The notes beneath the pieces are model-generated. The model was not told where the DNA came from, did no database searches, and saw only the letters and a program-made list of their open reading frames with translations. This document shows, piece after piece, positions 17,129 to 26,433 of a DNA stretch of 64,000 bases. Both the position numbers and the translations under genes were made by a program. Source of the DNA: Candidatus Riflebacteria bacterium HGW-Riflebacteria-1 (GTDB lineage Bacteria; Muiribacteriota; Ozemobacteria; Ozemobacterales; Ozemobacteraceae); assembly GCA_002839445.1 (NCBI GenBank), contig PGYB01000004.1, positions 332,267 through 396,266 on the forward strand, read 5' to 3'. Numbering within the stretch: the stretch's first letter is position 1; every line of letters begins with the position of its first letter.

Positions 17129-18006
17129 TATGGTGTAATCAGCCTGGTGGGTTGCTCTGCCAGGGATATTTCAAAGCGTTCGGCCGCCGGAAAAACCTCG
17201 CCATCAAGCTGATAAGGCGTCGGGCGGTCTGCTTCAACAATAAAATGTCGACCCTGAACCATTTCGGCAATATCAGCCGGAAAAGCCGAATTGCCGCGGG
17301 CAAAGTTGAGCAGCCGCAGCAGGCTGCATACCGAAAAGCGTTTGAGTATGACGAGATCAAGTTTGCCATCGTCAAACCTGGCTTGTGGCGCAAAGAACAG
17401 TTCGCCGCCATAACGCCGCATATTGGCGATTAACGCATAACTGCCGCGATAGGTTTTGCCGTCGCAGGTCACTTTGAGGCGTGGCGGGCGATAGGTGATG
17501 AAACGCAGCAGGCCGGCAACGTGATAAGCGGCTCTGCCAAGAATTTTTTTGCGCCAGCCGCCGACTGAGCCTGCTACTTCGGCATCAAAGCCGAAGCCAG
17601 CGACAAACAGATATTTGCGGCCGTTGCAGATTGCCGTATCGACTTTCTGGACTGCGCCGGTAACCAGGACTTTGACGGCATCGCTGATTTTGAGAGGTAT
17701 GCCCAGCTCGCGGCCAATGACGTTGGCGGTGCCGGCCGGAATTAAGCCGAGCAGGCCATTCGGCGCGAGGGCGTTTAACAGCGTGTTTATTGTGCCATCA
17801 CCGCCGGCAGCAGCGACCAGGTTGCCCTCTATCGCGCTCAAGCGTGCGGTTTCGCTGATTGCCTGCTCCTGGCTGGCAGTTTTGACTATCTCAATATCCG
17901 TGTGTCTGGCCAGTCGCTCGCAGGCGGCTGTCAGCGCCTTAAAGTCAAGGGTTCTCGCCCCGGCATTGGCAAGAATGTAGATTTTTTCAGGAGGCAGCGT
18001 TGTCAT
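17128..18006 (-). CDS. Diacylglycerol/lipid kinase family protein (YegS/BmrU type)
   Basis: A 292-residue soluble lipid kinase. GGDGTINTLLNAL is the ATP-binding glycine-rich motif and GLIPAGTANVIGRELGIP is the second signature. The C-terminal domain carries PYQLDGEVFPA, the usual metal-site Asp-Gly-Glu. Members phosphorylate diacylglycerol or related lipids at the membrane. It overlaps the MBL gene by 20 nt and the ytfI-like gene by 1 nt, so it sits inside an operon. Confidence 0.85.
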   Translation of the reverse strand: MTTLPPEKIYILANAGARTLDFKALTAACERLARHTDIEIVKTASQEQAISETARLSAIEGNLVAAAGGDGTINTLLNALAPNGLLGLIPAGTANVIGRELGIPLKISDAVKVLVTGAVQKVDTAICNGRKYLFVAGFGFDAEVAGSVGGWRKKILGRAAYHVAGLLRFITYRPPRLKVTCDGKTYRGSYALIANMRRYGGELFFAPQARFDDGKLDLVILKRFSVCSLLRLLNFARGNSAFPADIAEMVQGRHFIVEADRPTPYQLDGEVFPAAERFEISLAEQPTRLITP

Positions 18007-18835
18007 CTTCTTTAACCGCTTTGTATGAGCCGTTTTCCTGCTCTATTCGATAAAACTCCGCGCTTTGCGCGTGCGAAAAAGCCAGCAGGGTGTTCGGGCG
18101 TGATGCACGTCGCAGCAGGGTGTTGCGTGCCCGCAAGGTTTCGAGCGGGTAAAGGTCGAAAGCCTCGTGACGTTTCGGCGTGATATGCAGCGGGGTGGGG
18201 CAGATATCGGCCGGGTAAATGAAGTTGAACAGGCTGTCTTTGACCTTAACAATCTGGTGCGCGGCTGTGTGCCCGCCGCTGACTTCGAGGCTGATGCCGT
18301 CTGCTATCTCGTAGTCGCCATTGATGAGCTTCAGATTGCCGGTTTCCAGCAACGGCATGAAGTCATGGACATGGTAACTGCTGCGTGAAAACTCGTCTGG
18401 CGTGCACGCCGCCTGCCATTCGTCACGTTGCACGAGCAGGGCGGCTTTGCGAAAAACCGCGGTGGTTTCCTCGCCGACAAACTCGGTAGAGCCGCCGCAG
18501 TGGTCGAAATGCAGGTGGGTAAATATCACATGCGTGATGTCGTCAGCGCTCAGTCCAAATCTTTCGATTTGCCTGACGACCGGAAGAGAGTTTTCCAATC
18601 CCATCATCTGCAGTCTGGCTGGCTTAAACTTTCGGCCAATGCCGGTGTCGACAAGTATATTCAGGCCTTCGCCCCTGATCAGAACAAAGTTAATGCCAAG
18701 CTGAATGCGATTCTTTGCGTCAGGGCTGGCAAACGCCTCCCATTCTGAACGCGGCAGACCTGCAAATGCGGTGCCGCCGTCGACCAGCATCCTGCCCTCC
18801 TGGAGCACGTCAATCTGATATTTTCCGGTTTTCAC
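17987..18835 (-). CDS. Metallo-beta-lactamase fold hydrolase (lactonase-like)
   Basis: A 282-residue MBL-fold protein with the zinc motif THLHFDHCGG (HxHxDH), a later GGHTAAHQIV histidine and a Y/PADICPT aspartate region. The N-terminal domain order resembles the AHL-lactonase/AttM branch, but substrate is not deducible. The GTG start at 18835 has GGAG 8 nt upstream. It is the first gene of a five-gene minus-strand run ending with the cNMP/MinD fusion. Confidence 0.8.
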   Translation of the reverse strand: MKTGKYQIDVLQEGRMLVDGGTAFAGLPRSEWEAFASPDAKNRIQLGINFVLIRGEGLNILVDTGIGRKFKPARLQMMGLENSLPVVRQIERFGLSADDITHVIFTHLHFDHCGGSTEFVGEETTAVFRKAALLVQRDEWQAACTPDEFSRSSYHVHDFMPLLETGNLKLINGDYEIADGISLEVSGGHTAAHQIVKVKDSLFNFIYPADICPTPLHITPKRHEAFDLYPLETLRARNTLLRRASRPNTLLAFSHAQSAEFYRIEQENGSYKAVKEDDNAAS

Positions 18836-18892
18836 AAGCTGTTCTCCATCTAACCGATATTATGCCACAGTTATGAGCAAATACAGAGGGTT

Positions 18893-19933
18893 TTATTCGC
18901 CGTCAGGGGCAGATTCAGAATCTGGCGTCTCCGGCTGGGTTGTGTATATGCTCTCACCAGTCTCTTCAAATCTGAAGGTGACATTGAGCGGCCCTATTGC
19001 ATAAGTATCTTCTGGAACGACCGCAATCAGAATGAACTGGCGATCGAGATCCTTGATTCTGTTGACCATGTCATAGAATGACAGCATTGAATCAGATGAA
19101 AGGTCGCCAAATCTGCCAGTGAGAGGGTTGGCAATCATACCAAGCCTGACTACTTCCTGGTTTATCTCATCCATGAACTGTTTGAGATTGCGCGCTATTT
19201 CGCCGCGGTTGAGACGCCCATCAATCTGTATTGATGCTATTTCCTGATTCTTTTGAAAGATTCGATTGTTGGGAACAAGCATGAATCGAACGTTTCCGAG
19301 TTGTTCGCCGGCGTTGATGTTTTCGGCCGCGACGGCGCCAACTACCATATCCTGGCTGGAACTGGCGATATGGGCCGCCATGCCGTTGAGTTGTTCTTTA
19401 TTGTCGGTAAAAAAATTGATTTCGTCCTGAACTTTGACGCCGCGGCGGCGGACTTTGGTGGTCAGACTGATTACCAGCGTCGTGAGCTCTTTCATCACTT
19501 CGTTGATCGATTTGTTCGTGTTAATAACCGTTACGGCGAGCGGTTCATCTTTGCGGAAAACTACGCTTTCGGTTTCCTTGATTCTGACCGTAGTGGTCAG
19601 GCGCTCGACATCCTGCGACAGTTCGGTCTTTTCTTTTTCCAGCTGCAGTTTTACCTGCTCCAGGCTTTTGGTCTCGTTCTGCAATGTTTCGAGATCCTGG
19701 CGCAGCGAATTCATGTTGAAAAGTGCGGTGCGCACATCTTCTGACAGCGCGGTCAACACGCCAAGCGTCAGCAGGGTAATGAGAATACCGGTCGAAATCG
19801 CTACTACCAGCGCGGTAATGCGTGGCCGTAAGCCCAGCACGGTCAGGCGTCTTTTGCCGACATAGGTGCCCAGCACATCGCCGATATAAGCAATCAGGCC
19901 GCTGACCACCACCAGTATTATGATATAAATCAT
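18893..19933 (-). CDS. DUF3084-type membrane coiled-coil protein
   Basis: A 346-residue protein with two N-terminal membrane segments (~2-20 and ~40-65). Between them is [21 protein letters not shown], the hallmark of DUF3084 proteins. A coiled coil (~75-120) and a soluble C-terminal domain follow. The function is unknown. The gene overlaps the end of lptB by 4 nt, so it appears to be the last gene of the LPS export operon and may assist envelope transport. The tail after ~330 is acidic. Confidence 0.75.
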   Translation of the reverse strand: MIYIIILVVVSGLIAYIGDVLGTYVGKRRLTVLGLRPRITALVVAISTGILITLLTLGVLTALSEDVRTALFNMNSLRQDLETLQNETKSLEQVKLQLEKEKTELSQDVERLTTTVRIKETESVVFRKDEPLAVTVINTNKSINEVMKELTTLVISLTTKVRRRGVKVQDEINFFTDNKEQLNGMAAHIASSSQDMVVGAVAAENINAGEQLGNVRFMLVPNNRIFQKNQEIASIQIDGRLNRGEIARNLKQFMDEINQEVVRLGMIANPLTGRFGDLSSDSMLSFYDMVNRIKDLDRQFILIAVVPEDTYAIGPLNVTFRFEETGESIYTTQPETPDSESAPDGE

Positions 19934-20730
19934 TGGCCGAGTTTCTCAATTTGATCGAGCTGAAAGCGTTCGCCCAGATAGAATTTGCGAGCGGTCTCGT
20001 CTTTGGCGACAAACTGCGCCGAGCCAGATACCAGAATTTTGCCCAGACTCATGATATAGGCGCGGTCAACGATCGCCAGCGTTTCTCTGACGTTGTGGTC
20101 GGTGATAAGCAGGCCCAGACCCTTTTTCTGCAATGCGATAACGATGCTCTGAATATCCTGCACCGCGATCGGGTCTACGCCGGCAAAAGGTTCGTCGAGC
20201 AGAATAAAGCTTGGTTCGGCGGCCAGTGCCCGCGCGATTTCGACCCGCCGCCTTTCACCGCCCGAAAGTGAATAACCCTGGCTGTCTGAGAGTCTGGCAA
20301 TGTCGAGATCGTTCATCAGCCTTTCGAGACGCTCGTGGCGCTCTTCATCGCTGATGTTGATACCCTCAAGTATCAGCCAGATGTTCTCGCGAACGGTCAG
20401 CTTGCGAAAGACGCTCGCTTCCTGGGGCAGATAGCCTATGCCCATGCGGGCCCTCTGATACATTGCTTTTTTGGTAATATCGCGGCCATTGTAGAGAACC
20501 CTGCCGCTGTCAGGCTTGACCAGTCCGACGACCATGTAAAATGTCGTTGTCTTGCCGGCGCCGTTTGGGCCGAGCAGCCCGACGATTTCGCCCTTTTTGA
20601 TATTCAGCGAGACGTGATCGGCGACGGTGCGGCCTTTATAAGCCTTGCACACCAGTTCTACCGTGATCTCGTCAGGTTTTTCCGCCGGCGTTGCTGCCGG
20701 TGCAGGTGTTAGCGCTTCGATGCTGCTCAT
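19930..20730 (-). CDS. lptB: LPS export ABC transporter ATP-binding protein
   Basis: A 266-residue ABC ATPase that powers LPS extraction from the inner membrane with LptFG. Walker A is GPNGAGKTT, the signature is [10 protein letters not shown] and Walker B is [13 protein letters not shown], followed by the H-loop [26 protein letters not shown] is typical of LptB. An Ala/Pro-rich N-terminal extension of ~25 residues precedes the usual start. It is placed between lptA and the DUF3084 gene, which it overlaps. lptF, lptG and lptD are not in the window. Confidence 0.93.
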   Translation of the reverse strand: MSSIEALTPAPAATPAEKPDEITVELVCKAYKGRTVADHVSLNIKKGEIVGLLGPNGAGKTTTFYMVVGLVKPDSGRVLYNGRDITKKAMYQRARMGIGYLPQEASVFRKLTVRENIWLILEGINISDEERHERLERLMNDLDIARLSDSQGYSLSGGERRRVEIARALAAEPSFILLDEPFAGVDPIAVQDIQSIVIALQKKGLGLLITDHNVRETLAIVDRAYIMSLGKILVSGSAQFVAKDETARKFYLGERFQLDQIEKLGQ

Positions 20731-20745
20731 CTGTGTTTCCCCGTT

Positions 20746-21786
20746 TCAGTTGTCTTCGCTGGCTTCGATATAGTCTTCGTCATCTTCTTCATCTTCGATC
20801 TTGAGATATTCGCCGGCCGGAAGATTGTCTGGCATGCCTTTTGCCGGGCTGCCATCTTCCTTTATAGCCAGAACACCTTTTTTTTCACCGTCTTCTGGCT
20901 TCTTTTTTTCACGCTTCTTCTTCTTGTCCTTGTCTTTGTCGCGTGAACCGGCGCCGCCACTTCCGGGGTAAACCGTTGCCTGCACGTTGCCTACCGCGAT
21001 TGTCCGGTCTTCATTGGGGTAATAAATGATTTTGTTGGCGTAAAGTTCGGAAACCTGTTCGGCGTTGCTGCCCGCTTCCTTGCTGGTCTGGAAAGCGTGC
21101 GCCCTGCCGACGATAATCATACGGTTTTCGCTGTTCAGATAGATTGCCTTGTCGCCGGTAGCCCGCAGCGTTTCTGTGATAATTTCAACGTCGTTGCGGG
21201 CGATAGCCTTGTCTTCGTTGCTGAAAAGTTCAAGCGTTTCACAGATCAGGTCTGAAACCGGCGACTTTTCGTTCTCAGCCGCTTCTTCGTCGGTTTCGCC
21301 ATCGCGATAAGCCACTTCAATAACCCGTACGTCGCCTTTGGCGAGAAAACGACTTTCCTTGTTGAACCCCTCAACTTCGTTGCAGGTAAGAATAACCCTG
21401 GTTTTGCGCATTTTGCTCTTACCATCGCCATCTGGCGCTGCGCGCTCGACGATACGCACCAGCTTGGGGTTGCCGCGTGCGAGTATGCGGTCTTCCTTAA
21501 CATAGGCTTCGAGATAGTCAGAGGTCAATACCGAGCCAGGTTGAACGACTTTGACGTTATCTATGGCCTTGACGATATCGAGGTCACGGTCGTAAATGCC
21601 GCGGTCGGCAGTGAGCACTGAGTCTTTCTGTTCGGCTCGCAGACCGCCTCTGGCCACATAGACGTTTTTGAAAAAGGTCATCAGTTTACTGGAAATGACC
21701 ATGTCGCCGGCTGTGATAGAAGTTTGCGCCCGGGCAACCGCTGCGCTGAGCAGCAGGATCACTATGAGCAGAAAGGTTTTTTTCAT
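20746..21786 (-). CDS. lptA: LptA/OstA-type periplasmic LPS transport protein
   Basis: A 346-residue protein with a signal peptide (residues 1-20, cleavage near ARA-QT). OstA-type beta repeats follow (TAGDMVISSKLMTFF, VLTADRGIYDRDLDIVKA, ...). LptA bridges inner and outer membranes. This protein is longer than the ~185-residue E. coli LptA because it has more repeats plus a lysine-rich and then acidic tail (~285-346, KDKDKKKKREKKK and EDEEDDEDY). Its start overlaps the lptC stop (ATGA). The identity is supported as much by order (lptC-lptA-lptB) as by sequence. Confidence 0.8.
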   Translation of the reverse strand: MKKTFLLIVILLLSAAVARAQTSITAGDMVISSKLMTFFKNVYVARGGLRAEQKDSVLTADRGIYDRDLDIVKAIDNVKVVQPGSVLTSDYLEAYVKEDRILARGNPKLVRIVERAAPDGDGKSKMRKTRVILTCNEVEGFNKESRFLAKGDVRVIEVAYRDGETDEEAAENEKSPVSDLICETLELFSNEDKAIARNDVEIITETLRATGDKAIYLNSENRMIIVGRAHAFQTSKEAGSNAEQVSELYANKIIYYPNEDRTIAVGNVQATVYPGSGGAGSRDKDKDKKKKREKKKPEDGEKKGVLAIKEDGSPAKGMPDNLPAGEYLKIEDEEDDEDYIEASEDN

Positions 21787-22517
21787 GGCTGTAATTCCTT
21801 GTTGGGATCAGTGATGAAAGTGGCAATTGCAGGCGTGCTGTCGCTTGCAATGCTGACGGGCAAAGAAGCGGTGCCTGTTGCCCGCGTGTTCAGCGGCAGA
21901 AGCAGCTGCGAAAGCGGCGGCGCCACTGGTAGTTCAGAGATCTGCGCGTGTTCATCACCACCGGCTTTTGCCGTTTTGCTCGCGGTTTCCCAGATTCTGA
22001 TGACGACCTGCTGGTTGATCTGGGCTTCTTTGTCCTGAGTGTTATAGCGCAGGCCAAGCCCGGTTAGAACGGCGTCGCCTTTCCAGATTGTTACCGGTTT
22101 CTGCGTGTGCAGTTCTTTGCGGTTAAAATAATAGCGCAGCTCATCGGTGCGAATTCTTTCGTCATCGGTATTCCAGCCTCTGACATCACCCCAGAACTTT
22201 GCTTCGAAAGGATTTTTCAGCGCACGTTCTGATATCAGGCGGCCGGTCCAGGTGGCCTGTTCCTGTTTGTAGAATATAGTGCGCACGTTTGACGCGTTCA
22301 TGTTGCTCTGGCTGTCATCCATGTCGCAGATGTCAGCAAAAAGTCGTGCGTGCTCAAATCCGCCTTCTACCTGACTGAAATTGACATTCTTGAGCACCAT
22401 TCGGTGCTTGACATAGCTCGCAGTGGCTTGTTCGAGCTTGTCATCCCAAAGTATGATAACGATAAAAGAGAGCAGAACGATCGCCCACAGCCAGTAACTG
22501 AAGAGAAAATTTTTCAT
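21783..22517 (-). CDS. lptC: LptC-like LPS export protein
   Basis: A 244-residue protein with one N-terminal membrane anchor (FLFSYWLWAIVLLSFIVIIL) and a beta-rich periplasmic part (~35-175). The latter contains GDVRGWNTDDERIRTDELRYY, typical of the LptC fold. An Ala/Thr/Pro-rich tail follows. ATG 22517 shares one base with the stop of the acyltransferase gene (TGATG). LptC links LptB2FG to LptA. The family is poorly conserved, so the call leans on position. Confidence 0.75.
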   Translation of the reverse strand: MKNFLFSYWLWAIVLLSFIVIILWDDKLEQATASYVKHRMVLKNVNFSQVEGGFEHARLFADICDMDDSQSNMNASNVRTIFYKQEQATWTGRLISERALKNPFEAKFWGDVRGWNTDDERIRTDELRYYFNRKELHTQKPVTIWKGDAVLTGLGLRYNTQDKEAQINQQVVIRIWETASKTAKAGGDEHAQISELPVAPPLSQLLLPLNTRATGTASLPVSIASDSTPAIATFITDPNKELQP

Positions 22518-23395
22518 CAGCCGGTTCTCCCGAGACTGGCGAATTCGTAACGCTCGTGAAACCAGCACCAGAGGTCAGGCCGGCGGCGATAAGCCGCTTC
22601 GTAACGATCGACATAGCGCTGAATATTGTTGCACATGCTGTCACCACGCACGAACTCAACTGGCTTTTCAAAGCGCAGCAGCAACCTGCCGTTTTTCTGG
22701 CGTTCAGCAAACGCAGGCAGCATTGGTGCCCTGCTGCGCAGCGCCATCAGCACCGGCGCGCTGTAAAATGATGCTGCCCGCCCGAAAAATCTGACCTGAT
22801 AGCCGCGTTCGCGGGCATTGAGGTCAGAAAGCAGGCCTACTGTCTTGTTCTGCGCCAGCAGCTTGAGAGCCGCAGGTATGGTGTTGTCCATGATTACCTT
22901 TGACCCGCGCCTTTCGCGAAAACTGTTCATGAAAGCCGTCATCTGGTCGACTGCCTGTGCCCGGGCCAGAACATGCATCGGCATACCCATTTTCGTCAGC
23001 GTGTAACCCATTACTTCCCAGTTGCCAAAATGCCCGGAGAGAATGATCAAACCGCGGTTCTGGGCCAGTGCTGCGTCAATGTTTTCTTTGCCCTCTATCT
23101 GCACAAAATCAGGGTCAGCCGCCAGAAGCTTTTCGTAAAAGAACACTTCGAGTAAAGTCATAACCTGATTTTCAGCCATTCCGGTAATTATGCTGTCGCT
23201 CTGATCCGCGAATTCAGCGGGCAGCAGTTCGTGGGCGCGTTGAATTTCGCGCGCAAAAATAAGCGGAAACACCTTGAGCAGCAGGCGCTTGAGCTTTGGC
23301 ACCGCCGGCGCTTCCAGCCGGGTCATCAGATTGACCAGTCCCTGTATCAGGTAGGCGCGCAGCGTTCGCCGGTATTTTTTCAGAGTGTCTCGCAT
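22517..23395 (-). CDS. LpxL/HtrB-like lipid A acyltransferase
   Basis: A 292-residue protein of the lysophospholipid acyltransferase superfamily. The catalytic HX4E motif is HFGNWE in ILSGHFGNWEVMG, followed by RAQAVD and the LpxL block DLNARERGYQVRFFG. It probably adds a secondary acyl chain to Kdo-lipid A at the inner membrane. It overlaps kdsC (TAATG) and lptC (TGATG) by 1 nt each. A second LpxL-like gene is encoded at 35051-36007, so the two may differ in chain or position. Confidence 0.85.
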   Translation of the reverse strand: MRDTLKKYRRTLRAYLIQGLVNLMTRLEAPAVPKLKRLLLKVFPLIFAREIQRAHELLPAEFADQSDSIITGMAENQVMTLLEVFFYEKLLAADPDFVQIEGKENIDAALAQNRGLIILSGHFGNWEVMGYTLTKMGMPMHVLARAQAVDQMTAFMNSFRERRGSKVIMDNTIPAALKLLAQNKTVGLLSDLNARERGYQVRFFGRAASFYSAPVLMALRSRAPMLPAFAERQKNGRLLLRFEKPVEFVRGDSMCNNIQRYVDRYEAAYRRRPDLWCWFHERYEFASLGRTG

Positions 23396-23946
23396 TATTC
23401 CTGGTTTATGAAGCCTTTGATCAGATTTTCCAGCAGTCCCTTGCTCGTCAGAATCAGGTCGATCACTTCGCGAACGGCGCCATGCCCGCCGCCGGCGGTG
23501 AGAACATAGTCAGCGTAAGGGCGCACCGACGGGTGATGGTTTGCTGGCACAAAAAACAGGCCAACGCGCGTGCCAACCGGCAGATCGTTGAGATCATCAC
23601 CGATATAGGCGACTTCTTCAGGCTTAAGACCGCGTCGTTGCATGATTTCAGCCAGAACATCGCCTTTGCGCTGCACGCCCTGATGAAGTTCGTCGAATTT
23701 AAGCTCTTTTGCCCGGCGTTCAAGACCTTCAGATGCTCGACCGGTAATCGAACCTGAGAGCAGACCGGATTTGTTCCACATTTTCAGGCCAATACCGTCG
23801 CTGGCTGAGAAGAATTTAAGCTCAGTCCCGTTATTACCGAGCACAACGTGGCCATCGGTCATAACTCCGTCACAATCGAACAGCAGCATTCTGATTTTCT
23901 GGCAGGAAAGCTTGAAGGCGTCGTGATCTTTGCAGGAAACTGTCAT
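23395..23946 (-). CDS. kdsC: 3-deoxy-D-manno-octulosonate 8-phosphate phosphatase
   Basis: A 183-residue HAD phosphatase without a cap domain, which removes phosphate from Kdo-8-P in Kdo synthesis. LLFDCDGVMTDG carries the nucleophile and acid aspartates, ITGRASEGLERRAKEL carries the threonine and YIGDDLNDLP the metal aspartates. AGGGHGAVREVIDLIL is a typical KdsC end. AAAGGAT lies ~9 nt before the ATG. It is the first gene of the LPS export operon. kdsA and kdsB are not in the window. Confidence 0.92.
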   Translation of the reverse strand: MTVSCKDHDAFKLSCQKIRMLLFDCDGVMTDGHVVLGNNGTELKFFSASDGIGLKMWNKSGLLSGSITGRASEGLERRAKELKFDELHQGVQRKGDVLAEIMQRRGLKPEEVAYIGDDLNDLPVGTRVGLFFVPANHHPSVRPYADYVLTAGGGHGAVREVIDLILTSKGLLENLIKGFINQE

Positions 23947-24006
23947 CTGGCCCGTATCCTTTGCAGCAAATTATGACAGCCCCGGGCTGTCTCTGTGTAG
24001 ACGATA

Positions 24007-24035
24007 GGTATAGCATACATTAGGATTTGACGCAA
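24007..24035 (-). promoter_or_regulatory. Promoter candidate for the kdsC-lpt operon
   Basis: On the minus strand, TGcTATACC (24007-24015) is preceded after a 17-bp spacer by TTGCGT (24030-24035). Predicted transcription would start ~54 nt before the kdsC ATG. Confidence 0.45.
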
Positions 24036-24054
24036 ACAGCAGTGACAAAAATGG

Positions 24055-24084
24055 CTGGCATGGGTAACGGTTATCTGCTATAAT
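24055..24084 (+). promoter_or_regulatory. Promoter candidate for the WecA-like gene, nearly leaderless
   Basis: The extended -10 TGcTATAAT (24076-24084) has CTGGCA (24055-24060) as a possible -35 with an 18-bp spacer. The TTG start at 24093 lies only 8 nt after the -10 box, so the leader would be 0-2 nt. Confidence 0.5.
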
Positions 24085-24092
24085 CGCAGGGC

Positions 24093-25139
24093 TTGAAACA
24101 GGTCATATTTCCATTTCTAATAGCCTGGCTGGCCGGTACTTTGCTGGTGCCGATGGTCAGGAGAATAGCCCTCAACCTCGGACTGGTCGACCGCCCAGGT
24201 GATCGCAAGATTCACAAGTCGCCGATTCCCCGGGTTGGGGGTATTGCGCTGTACATCGGCGGACTGATCGGCGCGCTGCCTTTTTTGCAGGACAATACCG
24301 AAACTTTTGGCATTCTGCTGGCCGGAACCTTTGTCATGCTGATTGGTCTGCTCGACGACCTGATCGATCTGCAGGCCCGCGTAAAACTGGCCGGGCAGAT
24401 TGTCGCCTGCTGTATACTGCTTTTTTGTGGTGTCAAGATTGGCTTTGTAACGGATTTTATCAGCGGTCAGGGACTGGTCGCTCTTGGTCTGCTGACTTAC
24501 CCGCTGACGTTTCTCTGGGTAATCGGGCTTACCAACACGGTTAATCTCGTCGACGGCGTTGATGGGCTTGCCGGTGGCATAGTTTTTATCGCGCTGGCTA
24601 CGCTGCTGGCGGTTCGTCTGGTAACGCCGCATCTTCATGATTCTGTGCTGATCAGCAACGTTCTGGTGCTGACCGCGGCGATAATGGGTTCTCTGATCGC
24701 TTTTCTGCGTTATAATATCTACCCGGCGGTCATTTTTATGGGTGATTCCGGCGCGTATTTTCTGGGTTTCATGACCGCGGCACTTTCGGTTGCCGGCGCG
24801 ACCAAGGGTTCTATTCTTTTCCCTCTGGTAGTGCCGTTGATCGCGTTAGGTCTGCCGGTGTTCGATGTGTTTTTTGCCATTCTGCGCCGCTATTCGAGAA
24901 AGGTGCCAATATTTCAAGCTGACAAGGAACACCTGCATCATCGTCTGTTACAGAAAGGCTTTTCGCAGCGTGATACCACGCGGTTTTTGTGGATGGTATC
25001 GACCTGCTTTGGCTTCGTTGCGGTGCTCGCCGCTGATATTCCGCATCGTGGCATTCAGACCTTTTCGGCCATTTTTCTGGTGATAATGATCTTTCTCTGC
25101 ATATCGTTTTTTATAAGGAAAGTCGGTGCCAACAAATAG
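24093..25139 (+). CDS. Undecaprenyl-phosphate GlcNAc-1-phosphate transferase (WecA/TagO-type)
   Basis: A 348-residue polytopic membrane enzyme that starts surface-glycan lipid carriers. Family motifs are DRPGDRKIHKSPIPRVGG (~35-52), the Asp-rich LIGLLDDLIDL, NLVDGVDGLAGG, FMGDSGAYFLGF and DKEHLHHRLLQKGF. The last, with its His pair, separates WecA/TagO from MraY. The only possible start is TTG 24093, since a stop codon lies 4 codons upstream; it has little ribosome site and a close upstream -10 box. Its end overlaps holB by 14 nt. It likely initiates O-antigen or enterobacterial-common-antigen-like glycan. Confidence 0.85.
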   Translation: MKQVIFPFLIAWLAGTLLVPMVRRIALNLGLVDRPGDRKIHKSPIPRVGGIALYIGGLIGALPFLQDNTETFGILLAGTFVMLIGLLDDLIDLQARVKLAGQIVACCILLFCGVKIGFVTDFISGQGLVALGLLTYPLTFLWVIGLTNTVNLVDGVDGLAGGIVFIALATLLAVRLVTPHLHDSVLISNVLVLTAAIMGSLIAFLRYNIYPAVIFMGDSGAYFLGFMTAALSVAGATKGSILFPLVVPLIALGLPVFDVFFAILRRYSRKVPIFQADKEHLHHRLLQKGFSQRDTTRFLWMVSTCFGFVAVLAADIPHRGIQTFSAIFLVIMIFLCISFFIRKVGANK

Positions 25140-26433
25140 TGTATGTTTTAAAGACCTTCTGCTGCAGCAGACAGCGACCCGGCAGCTTGCCAGTTCGGTT
25201 GCCAACGGCCGCATAGCTCAGACCTACCTGTTTGCCGGCAGCGAATCTGTGGGCAGAATGCCTGCTGCCAGAGCTTTTGCCGCTTTGCTGCAATGTGAAA
25301 GCCCGTTGTCTGGCGATGAACACGCTCTCGACGCCTGTGGCAGTTGCGAGTCATGCCGGCGCATCGCCAATGGCAGTCATCCTGATGTGTCGGTCGTAAC
25401 TCCTGATGGCACCGAAATTCGTATTGACCAGGTTCGGGCGCTGCAGGAAAACGCGGCTCTCAAACCGGGTACCGGCAGGTGGTTGATTTTTATTCTCGAC
25501 CCGGCCGACCGTCTCAACCAGTCTTCTGCCAACAGTCTGCTCAAAATTCTCGAAGAAGCACCGTCGCATGTTGTATTCATCTTGCTGGCGCGTGAGACCG
25601 GCGCTGTTCTGCCAACAGTTCTCAGCCGCAGTGAGATTGTCAGGTTCGCCTCACCTTCGCCGGCCGAAATTCGCGCCGCGCTGGTTGAGCATTACGCCCT
25701 GTCCGAAGCCGACGCTGCGCGCTGCTGTGCCCTGAGTGGCGGCAGGCCGGGGCAGGCGTTCGTGCTGGCGCAGACTGTGCCGGCTGATTTCCCGCAACCG
25801 GGCCTTAAAAGCAGTCATGCTGAATTTCTTATCGCGCTCGAACAGGCATCTCGACACTGGCAGGAAGTATTTGCGACCGCCCGTTCGCTGGAAGAAGCCT
25901 TACGCTTTGCCGCGCGACCCGGTCGCGAGTTTTTTATTCCGTTGCTGGCGGTTCGTCGCGAGTTTTGCCGGTCTCTGGCAATGACCGCCGGTTTGCCGGC
26001 GGCTTTTCCCATGCTGTTTGCCGATATGCTGATTGACCGGCTTGACAGCGCTGCCCGCGCGATGCAGAAAAGCTTTGATTCGCTGCTTGTCGATGCGAGA
26101 AAGGCATATCCGGCCGCGGTGATCAAGGAGTTTGAGGGAAATCTCGACAGTCTGCTCGGTGGTTGGCCGGCGTTACAGCTTGAAGAAACGCTGCTGTGCC
26201 TGCTCAACTGGTATTCTGATGCGCTGAAAACGGCATCAGGCGCCGATGAAACCTTGTTGTTGAACCTTGATCACAAAGAAGATATCATAACACTCGCTGA
26301 AATTGATGGCATCGCATTGTTACGCGCCAGAATTGAGCTTCTCGAAAATTCAGTCGGGCTGCTGCGTCGTCATGTGCAGCCCGTGTTGATTGTAGAAAAC
26401 CTTATAACGCAGATCGGAGGTCTCGAACCTTGA
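25126..26433 (+). CDS. holB: DNA polymerase III delta' subunit
   Basis: A 435-residue clamp-loader subunit. The N-terminal AAA+ region has LASSVANGRIAQTYLFAGSE, but the P-loop is degenerate (GSESVGRMPAA, no GKT), as is usual for ATPase-dead delta'. The zinc site CESPLSGDEHALDACGSCESC (Cys at ~49, 64, 67, 70), DQVRALQENAALKP and SANSLLKILEEAP are conserved. The C-terminal ~200 residues are poorly conserved. The GTG start has AAGGAA 6 nt upstream inside the preceding gene. The stop overlaps the yaaT start (TTGA), the same order as in Firmicutes. Confidence 0.9.
   Translation: MPTNSVCFKDLLLQQTATRQLASSVANGRIAQTYLFAGSESVGRMPAARAFAALLQCESPLSGDEHALDACGSCESCRRIANGSHPDVSVVTPDGTEIRIDQVRALQENAALKPGTGRWLIFILDPADRLNQSSANSLLKILEEAPSHVVFILLARETGAVLPTVLSRSEIVRFASPSPAEIRAALVEHYALSEADAARCCALSGGRPGQAFVLAQTVPADFPQPGLKSSHAEFLIALEQASRHWQEVFATARSLEEALRFAARPGREFFIPLLAVRREFCRSLAMTAGLPAAFPMLFADMLIDRLDSAARAMQKSFDSLLVDARKAYPAAVIKEFEGNLDSLLGGWPALQLEETLLCLLNWYSDALKTASGADETLLLNLDHKEDIITLAEIDGIALLRARIELLENSVGLLRRHVQPVLIVENLITQIGGLEP

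Noticed and set aside
25126..26433. Degenerate P-loop in the delta' subunit as a loss of function
   Set aside because: ATPase-inactive delta' is normal for bacterial clamp loaders.
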